A stretch of DNA of 64,000 bases from Actinostola sp. cb2023. Its lineage: Eukaryota > Cnidaria > Anthozoa > Actiniaria > Actinostolidae. Made by a program: the position numbers and the translations under genes. The stretch covers positions 242,190 to 306,189 of the forward strand of contig JAUJYZ010000990.1 of NCBI GenBank assembly GCA_033675265.1, read 5' to 3'. The notes beneath the pieces were generated by a model. The model did not search any database, was not told the DNA's origin, and saw nothing but the letters and a program-made list of their open reading frames with translations. Within the stretch, counting starts at the first letter, position 1; every line of letters begins with the position of its first letter. This document shows positions 11,881 through 23,832 of this stretch, piece after piece.

Positions 11881-14800
11881 ATGACAGATTTTATGCAATC
11901 GTATGCCATCTTTCAAAGGGTTTCGAAACTTACAAAATGGTTCTTTGTGATGGGAGAAACACCTCGAAAAGTTGTGGATGGGGATCTGCAATGCTTTCTC
12001 TGTTGTAATGATCCATCCTTGAAGGAAAGAATCAGAATTTCTGGAAAATCTTCGCTCGATATCAGAGGGCTGATCAAAACCACAGTTGACGTGGATGTAA
12101 GTGTCTACTCGGGGATGCTACATGTACTCCTACAAGTGGCCGACCAGGAGCGGCAAAATCTTTAAAGTTTACATCTTCAGCTACTACTTGCACTTCTTAT
12201 AGTTATACTGGGGTTGGACCTGGATTGCTTACCTTCCAACAGCCGTATCAGCTAGTTTACAATGCCTTTGGGAATACACCGATAGAGTTGCCTTCGCCCG
12301 TAGCTAATTTGTTGACCTCAACTCCTGTGCGATCTAAGCAAGACAAGTGCAAAACAAATTCCAAAGTAATAGTGAAGATGAGTGTAGAATACCCTTCCAA
12401 ATCTGTAAATAAGACACTACAACCCAGTTACGAGGCCCTGGGAAAGGCTCTGGTTCATGGACCACCAGAAAGAATCGCGAATGCAGTCTTGAAATGCGAG
12501 CCAATTGTAAACATTGTGATTAAGAACGTGTTGCATACAGTATTAGTTGAAGTAAATGGTCTTTGTTCCCGAAAGAATCCCTCCATCTTGCGAAAAGCCA
12601 GCAAAGAGGACTTGTTGAATTTCAAAATGGAGTCTGTGTGCGAGGAATGGAAGACAAGGGCACCAGTGTTTTTCGCCTTTTTAATGACAGTAGCATTGTC
12701 ACAAGGAACCAAAGAAGCAACATGGCTTCCAAGTGTCGCTATTGCTGGATCGATTTTACTGAAGCAGAGAAGTTCTCACATGAATGCCACTGCAGTTATT
12801 ATTGGCATCCTCCTCAAGACAGGATCACTTGAAGTAGGTACTTTTTATAGTTCGACTACGCCCGGCGGTATGCGCCAAAACGCGCGTCAGTCATGCATAT
12901 AGAAAACCATATAAATATATATAGAGTATATGATCGCCTGCAATTCTCTTGTATAACTATTTATATTATTTCAAAATAATATTCGAATAATGTAGGTGGT
13001 ATTCCGACACAGTATTTATGTCTGTCATTAATTTGTCGTTTTGAAACAAATTGACCTCCATCTACAACTCCCAACACACACACCCCCCCCCCCCCCCCCC
13101 ACTCTCCTGCCCACACACACACACACACACACACACTCAAAGAAGATTATCATTATTAAAATTTTCACATCTTTATTTAATTTTCAAGGCCACACTTAAC
13201 AGACTTCAAAAGATGAATATTACCTGCTCTAATAATTGTGTGATGACTAAAATGGATACCCTTGGCGCAGATCACGAATGCGAGCGACAGGCAGTGCAAA
13301 AGGAAATCACCTTGGAGAACAGAAAAATGAAGGAATTGGAAGAGGCATGCCACAGTGACAACAACAGTGAGGAGACTGTCATAGCCAAGACGTCCTTATC
13401 AAACATGCAATGCAGTTTACATCCTGGCTTTGCAGTGGTGTTTGACAACATCGACTTAGAAATCCAGAGAAAGGACATGACCATGTCAAACCAAAATAAA
13501 TGCGTTCATTGGGTAAACCATAAGATGGTGGTAAATCGTGTATCTGGACATAAAACATTGAAAAGGGAACAACAAGATCTTCTAGATGTACCCAATGTTA
13601 CCTTTCTGCCATCATCTGGTGAAATGCAGGAACAAAGACTTGATTACATTATTTTGATGTCAAGAATTCTAGTGGATCACTTTTCTGCACTAGATCCATT
13701 CAAGGATGTTGCTGTTCAACACATGCCACATAAATACATGAAGGAAATGAGCCAAAAGTCGGTCAAGGTAATTTATTGCCCTGGGGGTACTCGGCCATTT
13801 TTGGGGTAGGGGTGTGCAGCCATGATCCCAAAACCCTTACCCTATCCCAGAACTAAGCTTCAAAATCAATACCCGCTATAGCTATCCCAGACCTACATGT
13901 AAACTTGAAAATCAATACCCTATCACAGACTAAAATTGAAAGTTTGTGACCAATTTGAAGCTAAGAATTTTTATTTTGCCGCTACGATAATTTATAAACA
14001 TTAGAGATCTTCAAATGAAAATGCAAAAAGAATGATAAATACTTGTTTCGCTGTAAAAACGTACCCTATCCCAGTGCAAATGGGCAAAATATATACCCTA
14101 TCCCAGACCTGAGAAGCTCGAAAACCATACCATATCGGGTGGCACATACCCGTATGGCTATAGTATATATAGGGGAGTACCTCCCCCCCCCCCCCCCCCC
14201 CCTCCCCCCCCCCCCCCCCCCCCCCCCCCCCTCTCGGGTTTATTGCACACTTTGCCCCTTAAATATTTGTAAGAGAAATTTAGAATAAGCTGTAATTGAC
14301 AACTTCCAACTTCAGAAATGAAAATGTGAATGAAGACATTATGGTCATCTTGAAACAATTCCATTCCTACCTACCAAAATGTGCTGATGGATCTTATGAT
14401 GGTCAGTTGTTTACTGGGGACAAGTTGACAGTGGAAAGGGCAGTGAATGTGATTGCTTCAGTGTCCAATGGTTCCATGCCTGAAGATCATCTTGAACGTT
14501 TAAATCTACAGCTCGGTGATTGGCATGCAGGAGTTAAGATTCTCAGTGTTAGCACTTTTTTATTTATATTTTTATGAGCAGGAACCACAAAATACATGTA
14601 TTGTGAAACCTTGGCCTTGTCAGTCAATTGAAATAAAATTTTATTCCCACATACTGATGAGAACTTGAATTAGTTAAACAAGGCTATAAATAATGATTAT
14701 TATTATTATGAGTACACGACAATGACAACCAGTGACTGAAATGGGATTCTTATGTTATTTTTATTTTTCATTTCTCAGATGATATACAGGCGGTTCTTTT

Positions 14801-16005
14801 CTGGAAGATCTGATGGAGACCAATGCACATTATACTCAGACCACACACTAATCAATAGGCGAAATGTCAAAGGTGATCCCAGCTCAGCATACAGGGCAGA
14901 TAGGGATTTTTTCATGCTTGTCGTGAAGTCAAGAGTGATAGCTGCAGCAAGAGCAGTCCTTGGTTTTAATGACAGAGCTTCTCAACCCATGAACTTTGCT
15001 TTGCCAGACTTAGAGAATACAACTAAACTACAGAAACTGGAATACTTGCATGAGGCAGCAGCACTTATTGTCGATAGTTGTGTATTTGATTATGATGCTC
15101 TCAATAAGGCTGTTGATGATGTGATAACTACACAAGGGAGACAAGATGTCCTGGATCAACAGCAGCTCACAGCAGATGGGAGATTTCCCTGCAGGTTCCC
15201 AGGCTGCAAACGATCATTCAAATATGATGGGAAAAGTAGAAGAAGCCATGAGCTCTCACATGATCCACCCCCTGAAATCCCAGTTGATCCAATTGTTGAA
15301 TCGGCCGAGCCTACTTCAATTAAACCTAGTCCTAAGTCAAGTAAGCAAGATGATGTATACAGCTATAATTGTGCTCTACTTGAAGATGGACTCTTTTTCA
15401 TGAACTTTTTAGATGCAGTAAGTGAGGGTGATGGAAAGAGGATAATGAGACAATATAAATACTTCATGGTAATGTGTAAGGCAGATGGTAGTCACAGCAC
15501 TAAATATGCACTTGAATGTCTGTATCAGCTATTTCTAGTTAAGTCCCTTCTGTCACCAAGAGACAGTGAAAGATTTACATGGAACAGAAGTGTTAATACT
15601 ATGGGAGGAAAAGGGAAGAATGTTGCATTGGATCTTGACATGGAACACAGTAATCGGTTCTTGAAACAAGCAATAAAGAATCTGGGTCCTAATGTCACAG
15701 AAAGGGCTGTAGCTCGCATCTGCCATGCACAGCGAGGAATCCAAATATTGACTGATACTATAGATCAGGACATTCTGAGAGTGGCTGGATCAGGTAGGCA
15801 TACACGAAGTTCAACAGAAAGAGATCTACAGGAGCTGGTTGACAGAGCCATATCTACTGATGTGTACAATGAACAAGAAGGTCGTCACTATAACCACTTC
15901 TTGAACTTTGAGAGAAGTAAACTGAGCAACTTAGACATGTCATCTGTATTTAAGTGGATCAATGATCACAAGAAAAATATTGACAATGGAATCAGAGCTA
16001 GATAG
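11881..16005 (+). CDS. DUF6589-family protein, candidate transposase (spliced)
   Basis: Exon 1 starts at ATG 11881 and holds a CFLC Cys pair; a GTAAGT donor lies at 12097. Exon 2 (about 12102-12833) begins with a Ser/Thr/Pro-rich linker and ends LLKTGSLE at a GTAGGT donor. Exon 3 (13189-13767) joins in phase and holds VVFDNIDLE and QNKCVHWVNHKMV, then HMPHKYMKEMSQKS. Exon 4 (14316-14547) has GDKLTVERAVN and LGDWHAG. Exon 5 (14779-16005) has TLINRRNVKGD, a C2H2 finger (FPCRFPGC...RRSHELSH), the DGLFFMNFLDAVSEGDGKRI block, LDLDMEHSNRF and a FKWINDHKK end. These are the hallmark blocks of DUF6589. FDNID and the DWHAG/EGD acidic positions could form a nuclease site, but this is unproven. The exon 1-2 and exon 3-4 joins are not clean in phase, so an exon or a small indel may be missing. 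Confidence 0.75.
13051..13135 (+). repeat. C-run and CA microsatellite in an intron
   Basis: An 18-nt-scale C tract is followed by (CA)n between exons 2 and 3 of the DUF6589 gene. The length may be an assembly estimate. Confidence 0.7.
13777..14232. mobile_element. MITE with GGGGGTACTC ends inside a DUF6589 intron
   Basis: Starts CCTGGGGGTACTCGGCC and ends GGGGAGTACCTCCCC in inverted orientation, then runs into two long C tracts (about 14179-14231). The interior repeats CCCTATCCCAGAC several times. The GGGGGTACTCCC type end is a common repeat in cnidarian sequence. It separates exons 3 and 4 without disrupting either. Confidence 0.6.
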
Positions 16006-16059
16006 GCAGAAATGACTTGACATTTACATTTAGAGCACATGGTAAGTGGTTTAGGAGGG

Positions 16060-16511
16060 TTGTCCAATACGTGAATAAATTTATTCATAGCATTGTATTA
16101 TATCGGCATAACCGGATAGTTAACAATAGAACGACATAATACAGAACAACGCATAAATCCCGGGGGGTATTCCCATATATAAAGTGGTGGGGATGCTCGT
16201 TGTAAATTTTGAAAATGACCCCTAAAAGGTACCCGACTCTCTTCCAAGTGGGCGTGGCATGACATATTTACCCCCTCCTAAGAGGTACCAAGTCTAAAAC
16301 AATAAGTATATTAATTCCTTTGCATTTTGCGGTTAATTTACAATGCCTCAGAAGCTTCGCAAAACAAATGTTTTTTGCTACTGTCTTGGCATTCCTTTTA
16401 AATCTGAGACCCCTAAGTGGTACCAAACTGCGGATTTTACTATTATTTTAAACCCTAATAGGTACAATGAGCATCCCCACCACTTTATAAATTTGTTCGA
16501 GTATTGGACAA
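16060..16511. mobile_element. ~450-bp MITE
   Basis: TTGTCCAATACGTGAATAAA at the left matches an inverted ATTTGTTCGAGTATTGGACAA at the right. A second inner pair, around AAAGTGGTGGGGATGCTC, gives a nested foldback. It sits between the DUF6589 stop codon and the 27-bp satellite and splits the first satellite unit (16021-16050) from the rest. Confidence 0.6.
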
Positions 16512-16514
16512 GTA

Positions 16515-17460
16515 TGGCATTCAGACATGATAAGTGGTGTACATTTAGAACACATGCTATGTGGTGTACATTTAGAACACATGATAAGTGGCGTACATTT
16601 AGAACACATGCTATATATGTGGTGTACATTTAGAACACATGCTATGTGGTGTACATTTAGAACACATGATAAGTGGTTAGAATACATGCTATGTGGTGTA
16701 CATTTAGAACACATGATAAGTGGCGTATAGTTAGAATACATGCTATGTGGTGTACATTTAGAACACATGATAAGTGGTGTACATTTAGAACACATGATAA
16801 GTGGCGTACATTTAGAACACATGCTATATATGTGGTGTACATTTAGAACACATGATAAGTGGCGTATAGTTAGAATACATGCTATGTGGTGTACATTTAG
16901 AACACGATAAGTGGCGTATAGTTAGAACACATGCTATGTGGTGTACATTTAGAACACATGATAAGTGGTGTACATTTAGAACACATGATAAGTGGCGTAC
17001 ATTTAGAACACATGCTATATATGTGGTGTACATTTAGAACACATGATAAGTGGCGTATAGTTAGAACACATGCTATGTGGTGTACATTTAGAACACATGA
17101 TAAGTGGTGTACATTTAGAACACATGATAAGTGGCGCACATTTAGAACACATTTCTATATATGTGGTGTACATTTAGAAGACATGCTATGTGGTGTACAT
17201 TTAGAACACATGATAAGTGGTTAGAATACATGCTATGTGGTGTACATTTAGAACACATGATAAGTGGTGTACATTTAGAACACATGCTATGTGGTGTACA
17301 TTTAGAACACATGATAAGTGGCGTATAGTTAGAACACATGCTATGTGGTGTATATTTAGAACACATGATAAGTGGCGTATAGTTAGAATACATGCCATTG
17401 TGGTGTACAGTTAGAACACATGATACATGTATATGAACCATTTATAGACATGCTAAATGG
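16515..17460 (+). repeat. 27-bp tandem satellite
   Basis: About 35 units of a 27-bp motif (GTGGTGTACATTTAGAACAC plus ATGATAA or ATGCTAT), with alternating GATAAGTGG and GCTATGTGG variants and higher-order blocks marked by ATGCTATATATGTGG. Because 27 is a multiple of 3, the array is open in several frames on both strands; these are not genes. Some units vary by deletion (GATAAGTGGTTAGAATACATG). Confidence 0.9.
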
Positions 17461-17498
17461 TGTGCGTTTAGAGTATGTGCTATCAGAGTAATTTTACT

Positions 17499-18360
17499 CA
17501 TAGCGTAAAATTGCCCAAGAAATCAGGTCATGACCACGTTTTTGGTTGAATGACAAAAATAAAACATTTCAATAATTTAAAAACATTATGAAAAACAATC
17601 CTGTATTTTCCCATCCAAAACACCGTGTTTATGTATTTTTCCGAGGCAGAAATCGCAAGATCCCGCGATAATTTTTTAAATTAGGACCCAGTCCCCATTC
17701 GGCCAATCCTCTTGATTCTCAGCCTTTTTCAGTCAAATTTAATCGATTATCTAAGGGAGTCTGGGTCCAGAAAACTTGGTTTCCCTGTGGAACAGAGGCC
17801 TGGCTACTATATTATCCAATATGGCAGACGAAGAAAGCCTTCTGGCAAGAGAAAAACGTTCGCGAACTTGGGCAATTTGGCGTTCTGTCCGTATACAGCG
17901 ACCACAAAAAAGCTTGAAAAATCGCATGATACGCTTATTTTATTGGCAAACGAATACAAGTCTCTGAAATGGCTGTAGAAGTACATCAGATTTCCGATGT
18001 TAAGTATTTTATTGTGGACGTTCGTAAAGCACAAGAAGCTGGTTTTCTTCGCGACGGCCTGATTTCCATACAAGACACGGCCATTCTGGGCAGTATTCAC
18101 TCAAAGAAAATCGCTAGATAGACAAACATTTCAGAGGTACGGATTAAATTAAGTTGTTTTATTGTCGTAATAATTTTATTTTCCGATGTTAAGTTTTCTT
18201 CGATACATGCTGTTATCTTGCTATAAATTTATGAAAGTACGGCTGCACGCGTGTTTACTGTAAAATGTCGGAGTTAATGAGCTTGAAACTTGAAATTTGA
18301 CGACAAGATAATATGCAAATTAGGAAATACACCGGAAGTGACCTTTCATTTTACGCTATG
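17499..18360. mobile_element. MITE-like element with CATAGCGTAAAAT ends
   Basis: CATAGCGTAAAATTG at the left and ATTTTACGCTATG at the right form short TIRs about 860 bp apart. An inner stretch reads MADEESLLAREKRSRTW on +, which could be a trace of a transposase N-terminus, but it is too short to name. Confidence 0.45.
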
Positions 18361-19114
18361 TTAACCCGTTAAATAAATCTAGTAGTATTAGACTAAATAT
18401 ACATTTAATGGGTTAAATAAAAGAGGCATGCAGTAGTACAAAATGTATGTATCCAGAGCTCCAATAGATAATTTGTTTTGCCGGTAAACAGTTTGCTTAG
18501 GAAATGTTGTTTATGGGGAAAAATTTAGCACAGCTAGAAATGAAACAATGTTGTCTGCAAACATTTGGTTCTTATGAACTATAGAAATGGGCTCATACTG
18601 GAATTATTTTATTATTGGCCATGTGACTTTAATGTTGTTTTGTAATACATTTAGCAAATTGCAGGAATTTGGAATATTGTATGTATATCTACATTTCTAT
18701 CCAAATGAAGCCTGTATAAGAATATAAGAATTGCTACTGAAAATATGCCAATAACACAATAATAATTATAGTACATGCAGAATGTACATCGATCATTTGT
18801 TTGAATTTTGAATAAAATTGTAATAAACTTGTCTAATATAGTGATCACAATCGTAAATGTGAACTGCAACATGCAGTGTTCAATTGAAACTATGCACCAA
18901 GTGTGCACTCTTAGATATACATATATATATATACATTATTATCATAATTCAGATTCTAAAAAAGACAGAATTTAAACCTGTGTTTGATGATGTATAAATT
19001 ACACCTTCTAGATGGGCACTTTGCACAAAAGTTTGTTTAGGTTGAGGACACAATAAATTAAACTACAATGATTACACCAACCTACAAAGAAACTTTGGGT
19101 TAAAATATGTACAG
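18361..19114. other. AT-rich spacer 3' of the RecQ gene
   Basis: No gene seen. It contains a short ATATATAT run (18917-18933). It would hold the 3' UTR and polyadenylation site of the helicase gene on the minus strand. Confidence 0.3.
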
Positions 19115-21357
19115 CTAGAAAAGCTTCAAATTGTCAAGTGCACTAACAGCAGCTCTAGGAACATCCTCACTGTCCACTCTGTTATCATTTGATTCATTCA
19201 TGGAAAATTCAAGCATGGATACTGACAGGTTCTGTACTGCAAGTTCAAAGAGTTCTTCATCATCTAACAGTAAGTTCCATTCCCCAAGCCATGTATCACT
19301 CTCGTAATGATCACCATCCTCGTATGTATCCTGATCGCCATCATTATATTGTGTAGTACAGCGATCACCAAAAATTTGGCTTATTGTATTTACTATACGA
19401 ACAGCGTGTTTGATGTGCCAAATTTCTACCAATCTCGTTATATCTTCCAATGAAAAGATCTCATGACAGTGTTCCAAAACCTGAGAAATTTGCTGTGTAG
19501 AAAAGCCAAGCATAAACTGTTGGCTGGTTAATGCTGGCAGCTGCCCATGAGGTGATTTGCTGATGAGATCCCTTACAAGTGACTTGTGATATGATGTCAA
19601 TTTTGCTGAAAGTGTCAGTTTGTGCTGTTCAGTAACTTGTCTAGTTTGGGCGGAGACTGTTACAGATATTGGTGTATCATTACTGGGATAAGCAGTTAAC
19701 TTCCCACATTCCTCCTCCTTGCATTCGCACTTCTTTGAACAGTTATCACAGCACAAGTGCAATGGCTGTGGATAAGATATCCCTTCTGAACTGTCAAATT
19801 GACTGAGGAGAGTTTTGCGGTGACATTCCTCCGACTTCACATAGAGTTTGATGTCTTTGTCAACATGGTTGAGAAAAAGGCCTTGGTAAATAATGTATGC
19901 CACACTCTGTTTGGAGTCCCTCCCAGCACGTCCTGTTTCTTGGATGTACGCTTCCACATTCTTTGATGGCCCAAAGTGGATTATTCTATACACCCCTTTG
20001 CAATCAACACCCATGCCAAAGGCTATAGTGGCAACGAGGACTCTAATCTCAGAGTCCTGCTCACTAAATGCCTTTAGCACGGCCTCCTTGTTTGCGTCAG
20101 GGGTGCAAGAATGGAGCATTTCAAGAAGAACTCTCTTCCGGTTATTCACTTCAGCAACATACAACCTCTTTCTCAGCATTCCTTTAATTGTAGAGTAGAT
20201 TATTGAGCACTGCTTGATTGTCTGGCAATATATTATAGTGCGGGTGGTGCTTGTGCCATGTTCCAGGAGCTCCTTGCCCAGCCATTCAAAATAATGACTG
20301 GTACTTTTATCTCTGGCCATATACAACACGGAATATGCAATGTTAGATTTATTTGGGCTCTCATAAATGATATAAGGATTCTTCATCAAGAGTACATCTA
20401 AGATAGTTTTCTTGGTGGTGCTGGTCGCTGTTGCAGTCAGTGCCAATATATTTACATTTGGTGCAAGGGACCTCAGCTCATGCAGACGTGAATAGCACTC
20501 ACGAAATACTGCTTTGTCAGTGGTACTTGATGTTCCCCTGAAAGATATATTTGTGATGCGGTACGTGAGACACAATTCTAGAGATTGACATTTGTAGACT
20601 TCAAGGATTTGTCTTTCTCAAAATTTTAAGATAACTTGTTAGCTTATATAAAAACTCTCTTAACTTTCTGAATATCTAGTAAACTTACTTGCAGACAAAT
20701 TGCTTGAAGAAAAACTAATAGATTTTCATCATCTATTGTAATATTTTGCGTCGTTTTCAAAGAGTGCCGCTATAAGAGCTTGACTAGTTGCGGAGTATTC
20801 TGCTCGTTTTGACGGTTACTTCATAGGAAAAGTAATTTAAAATTGATATCTAACTTTCTTCTTCTATCTTACCATTGTTTGATTACATGAGCCTCGTCCA
20901 CAGCAATTCCGCAAAGCTTCGAAGTGTAAACCTGACTTGTTAGCATCTTTCGCCATCGTTCGTTCAATATCAAGGCCTCTGGTATTGCGTAAACTATCGA
21001 AAACTTCCCATTTTCTACATCGGCTTTAAGCTTTTCTGATTCTTCTTCTGCTTCAGTATTGACAGCACTTAAACTGATGGCAGATACACCAAGTTTTTGA
21101 AGATTTGTGACTTGATCTTGTATTAGATTCAAGAGTGGTGAAACGACAACAATGTGTCCAGCGTCTCCGGAAATCTCGTCTAAAATCAGTGGCAATGCCT
21201 GGTAAATCAACGATTTCCCGAACCCAGTAGGAAGATTTATGAATACATCCTCGTTCTTTTCGATCAAGCCAACTAATGCCTCTCGTTGATAACTATTTAA
21301 ACCATTAATTTTGAATTTCTCACACACTGTTTGAACCGTCAACTCGAATTGCTCCAT
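19115..21357 (-). CDS. RecQ-like ATP-dependent DNA helicase (2 exons)
   Basis: Exon 1 runs 21357-20873 from ATG, exon 2 runs 20537-19115. The donor ATG|GTAAGA and acceptor TTTCAG|GGG join in phase to rebuild a Trp-Gly after DEAHVIKQ, giving about 635 aa. Helicase motifs appear in order: the Gln region NSYQREAL, motif I LPTGFGKS, motif Ia SPLLNLIQDQV, motif II DEAH, motif III LTATAT, motif IV TIIYCQT, motif V VATIAFGMGVD, and motif VI QETGRAGRD. A RecQ zinc-binding cluster follows (LHLCCDNCSKKCEC...C). There is no HRDC domain, so it is shorter than cellular RecQ/BLM/WRN proteins. RecQ enzymes unwind 3'-tailed duplexes, forks and G-quadruplexes. The gene lies wholly inside the TIRs, so a role in transposition is inferred. 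No disabling change is visible. Confidence 0.88.
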
Positions 21358-21452
21358 TTGTAAACACACACTGGCGCGAACCTAGCCAAGGTCAAAGTCC
21401 TAGCCAGCGGATTTTAGAAGCCTTGCTGTGATTGGCCAATTTTGGGGAATGT

Positions 21453-21533
21453 AATGTATAGCTCGGATGAGCAGTCGTTAGTGGAGAGGGAGCACAGGGA
21501 TCCCGAAACAAAGAACGGCTGCAAAGGAGGCTA
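21453..21533 (-). repeat. right TIR of element copy 1
   Basis: Inverted copy of 11696-11775, followed by the 8-bp target duplication at 21534-21541. Confidence 0.85.
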
Positions 21534-21541
21534 ATCATTCA

Positions 21542-22785
21542 GGGCTATTAACAACAGCAATTGTTCTGTTACCTTTAGCTGACATGACATTAGCACCAGT
21601 TTGTAATATTGAAAATTAATGCTAAATAGAGTTATAGTTTCTTGTCATCCTAGCCCCATCACCATTAATTTTTATTCTTAATTTTTCATTAGCAGCATCA
21701 AAAGTTGGGTTAGCATTGATGAAGGCTGTTATGTGATCAGCAATGAAGAGGAAAAACAACCTAGCCCCGTCATACTTATGTGATAGTTGTTGAATGTGGC
21801 ATATATTTTTCAAATTATTCCTACATTGTTTAATTAAATATGATTTTGGGAGATCATTACATACCATACTGAGGTCATTGTAAAAGATGTCTCCTACACA
21901 ACATTTATCCAATAAAAAGATAATTTCTTCTTCTGGAAGAGACTTGAAACCTGCCATTTCTGGTATTAGCTGTGCTTGTGGAAGAAGGACTAGAAGTATT
22001 GGGACTTGTAGCTTGAGTGGATTTGAAGACCATATGATGCTCTCGTCCACTTTCAGTTTCAAGAACAATCACACTTTTGATTGCAATCCAAAAAGCCTTA
22101 CAAAACCAAAGAGCAATATTTGCCCTGTTCATGAACTCCCTTAAAGTTCTTTTCTCATTGGAAGAATCATGGACAGGTTTTCCTTGGTATTGAAGGCTTT
22201 GGGCCTTCTCCAACTGTTCAATGTAGGTGGCGAGGTCTTTGTTTGTCTCTAATAAGCCTTCAACAATTTTGTTTTTCTCTCTGCTTCTTACCAAAGCCAG
22301 CTGAAGTTCTTCTTATAGACTTGCGCACCTACACTGTAATGCATCATTTTTTCTCCTCCATTCATCTATTTCACTTTTTAGCTTCTCTATCGACAGTGTT
22401 TAGTCTCTGAAGACATGAAATTGACGATTTCTGTCGTTCAACTTCATCCTCGCCAATCCTCTTTCAGACCTGTATATTTTTTGGTGACTGTTGTGGCGAT
22501 CTTTCTTCAGTTTTCATTAATATCCCTTCTAACATCTTTATCATCAGTGAAAACAAAGTGACAATCAGGAATATAGTATTCCAGGAGTGAAATATAAGGG
22601 AATTTTGCGAGTTCGATGCTAAATTCTTCCTTGCTTCCGGTTAAATTATTAACTTCCGGTTGCAAAGAAAATTGCTTTACGGTATCATGCCATTCCTTTA
22701 ACAATGGATATGGAGCAAAAATTACTTCTCTAGGCGTTGATGTGGACAGCTGCGAAGAAGATTTATTCAACATTTTCAAATGCAA
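21542..22785 (-). pseudogene. 5' part of the split cnidarian repeat-family gene
   Basis: Minus-strand pieces: EVIFAPYPLLKEWHDTVKQF (about 22680-22740), a coiled-coil stretch ETNKDLATYIEQLEKAQSLQ followed by RTLREFMNRANIALWFCKAF (22080-22290), and DGARLFFLFIADHITAFINA with LRIKINGDGARMTRN (21630-21780). Then come stops and VMSAKGNRTIAVVNSPE up to the junction. It continues beyond the inserted element at 11687 with YDTISASF. Several stops and frame changes. No function can be given; the family is amplified in cnidarians and probably belongs to a mobile element. Confidence 0.6.
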
Positions 22786-23021
22786 TTAAGTCAGAACAAT
22801 ATTTTTAAAAGAGGTTTTAGATCCATATTTCATTATTACTGGCCTTATATTGGAATGATCGAAGTCCACCTATGCAATGGTGAAAAGTGCTGTGCCAAAG
22901 CTACAAGATCGTGTGTTTGTAAGGTATTTCACTACTAGTTATAGAGCAATATGGGCACCAATTTTGTCTTTTAGTGTGACGAGAAAGGTTTTTTCATCTT
23001 TTACAATAAAGTGTCCTCGAT

Positions 23022-23229
23022 CATTCAGATTGTAGTTCCACTGCGGAAAAAGCATGCGTCATCGAACGTCTTGCCGTTGCAGGCTGGTAGCGTCACAGTG
23101 AAGCCAGAAATTCCATGCAGTTTATACACTGCACAATGTATTATTATTTCAAGTGAATCTAGACAATAATAAACCTTTTATGCACATCTCTGGTTGTCTT
23201 TTAAGTATGCTTAATTAAGATTGCCTTCC
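23022..23229 (+). repeat. ~210-bp repeat, copy 2
   Basis: Direct repeat of 10782-10997 with a ~10-bp deletion (TCATAAGAAC absent). It flanks the other end of the split minus-strand gene. Confidence 0.75.
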
Positions 23230-23823
23230 TGCTTATGAACAAAATTATAGGAGAGTGTTGTTAAATGGTGGAACAGTGGTTTAAAACTGAAATGTCGTTT
23301 TACGAAATTTTGGTCAAATTTGACCAAATTTTGATTGAAGACACACAATGCAGTTGTGCAAGTTATGTTATATATATAAATCTTGAGTAAAGTCTTGGCT
23401 ATCATTAAATAACATTTTCATTAATAGCTGACTAATTCTCTAGTTTATAATTAACTGTATACTTACAGTACTAGAAATCCAGTACTTTACTGCGCATTTT
23501 CCCCAAGTGTTTGGATTACATTTTCCAAAAAAACTGACTAGTATTAGGTTGGACTAAAGAGGAACTATAGGATCAACGAAACAAAAACTCATATTTAGCA
23601 TTTTCCTTGCCATTGTGACCATATTTCATAAATATATGTTCAAAACAATTCTTAACGCAAACTTTCTGAAAAAATGAAGCCAAAATCTTTATATCTCAAA
23701 ATCTTAAAAGCTCTTGAAAATATGAAAATGGGCAGAGACGCACATACAAATAACCCATATTTAAGAAAATGACTGTTTAAAGTTTTGAACTGTGATTTAT
23801 ATAAGAAATAGCAGTGTAAGATG
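23230..23823. other. AT-rich spacer between the two large elements
   Basis: Nothing recognisable. Ends at the imperfect 9-bp target duplication GAATTCCAC (23824-23832). Confidence 0.3.
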
Positions 23824-23832
23824 GAATTCCAC

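Larger units (their letters stand above)
11696..21533. mobile_element. DUF6589 + RecQ transposon-like element, copy 1
   Basis: The ends are inverted repeats starting TAGCCTCCTTTGCAGCCG, about 80 bp long (11696-11775 and 21453-21533). The flanks hold a perfect 8-bp duplication, ATCATTCA, at 11688-11695 and 21534-21541. Removing the element joins the two halves of a degenerate minus-strand gene in a consistent frame, which confirms the boundaries. Cargo: a five-exon DUF6589 gene on + starting about 185 bp inside the left end, and a two-exon RecQ-like helicase on - starting about 175 bp inside the right end. The two converge on a non-coding middle with a MITE, a 27-bp satellite and a second MITE. 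DUF6589 is the likely transposase, but this is inference. I know of no named superfamily with this gene pair. Confidence 0.8.

Noticed and set aside
14043..14364. Poly-Pro/poly-Gly frames
   Set aside because: Created by C tracts at the end of a MITE in an intron.
16378..17441. Several overlapping frames on both strands with repeated HLSCVLNVHH or SKCTPLIMC units
   Set aside because: Products of the 27-bp satellite, open because the period is a multiple of 3; no sign of coding.
16515..17460. Regularly spaced repeat that could be mistaken for a CRISPR array
   Set aside because: Units are contiguous with no unique spacers, and the context is eukaryotic.
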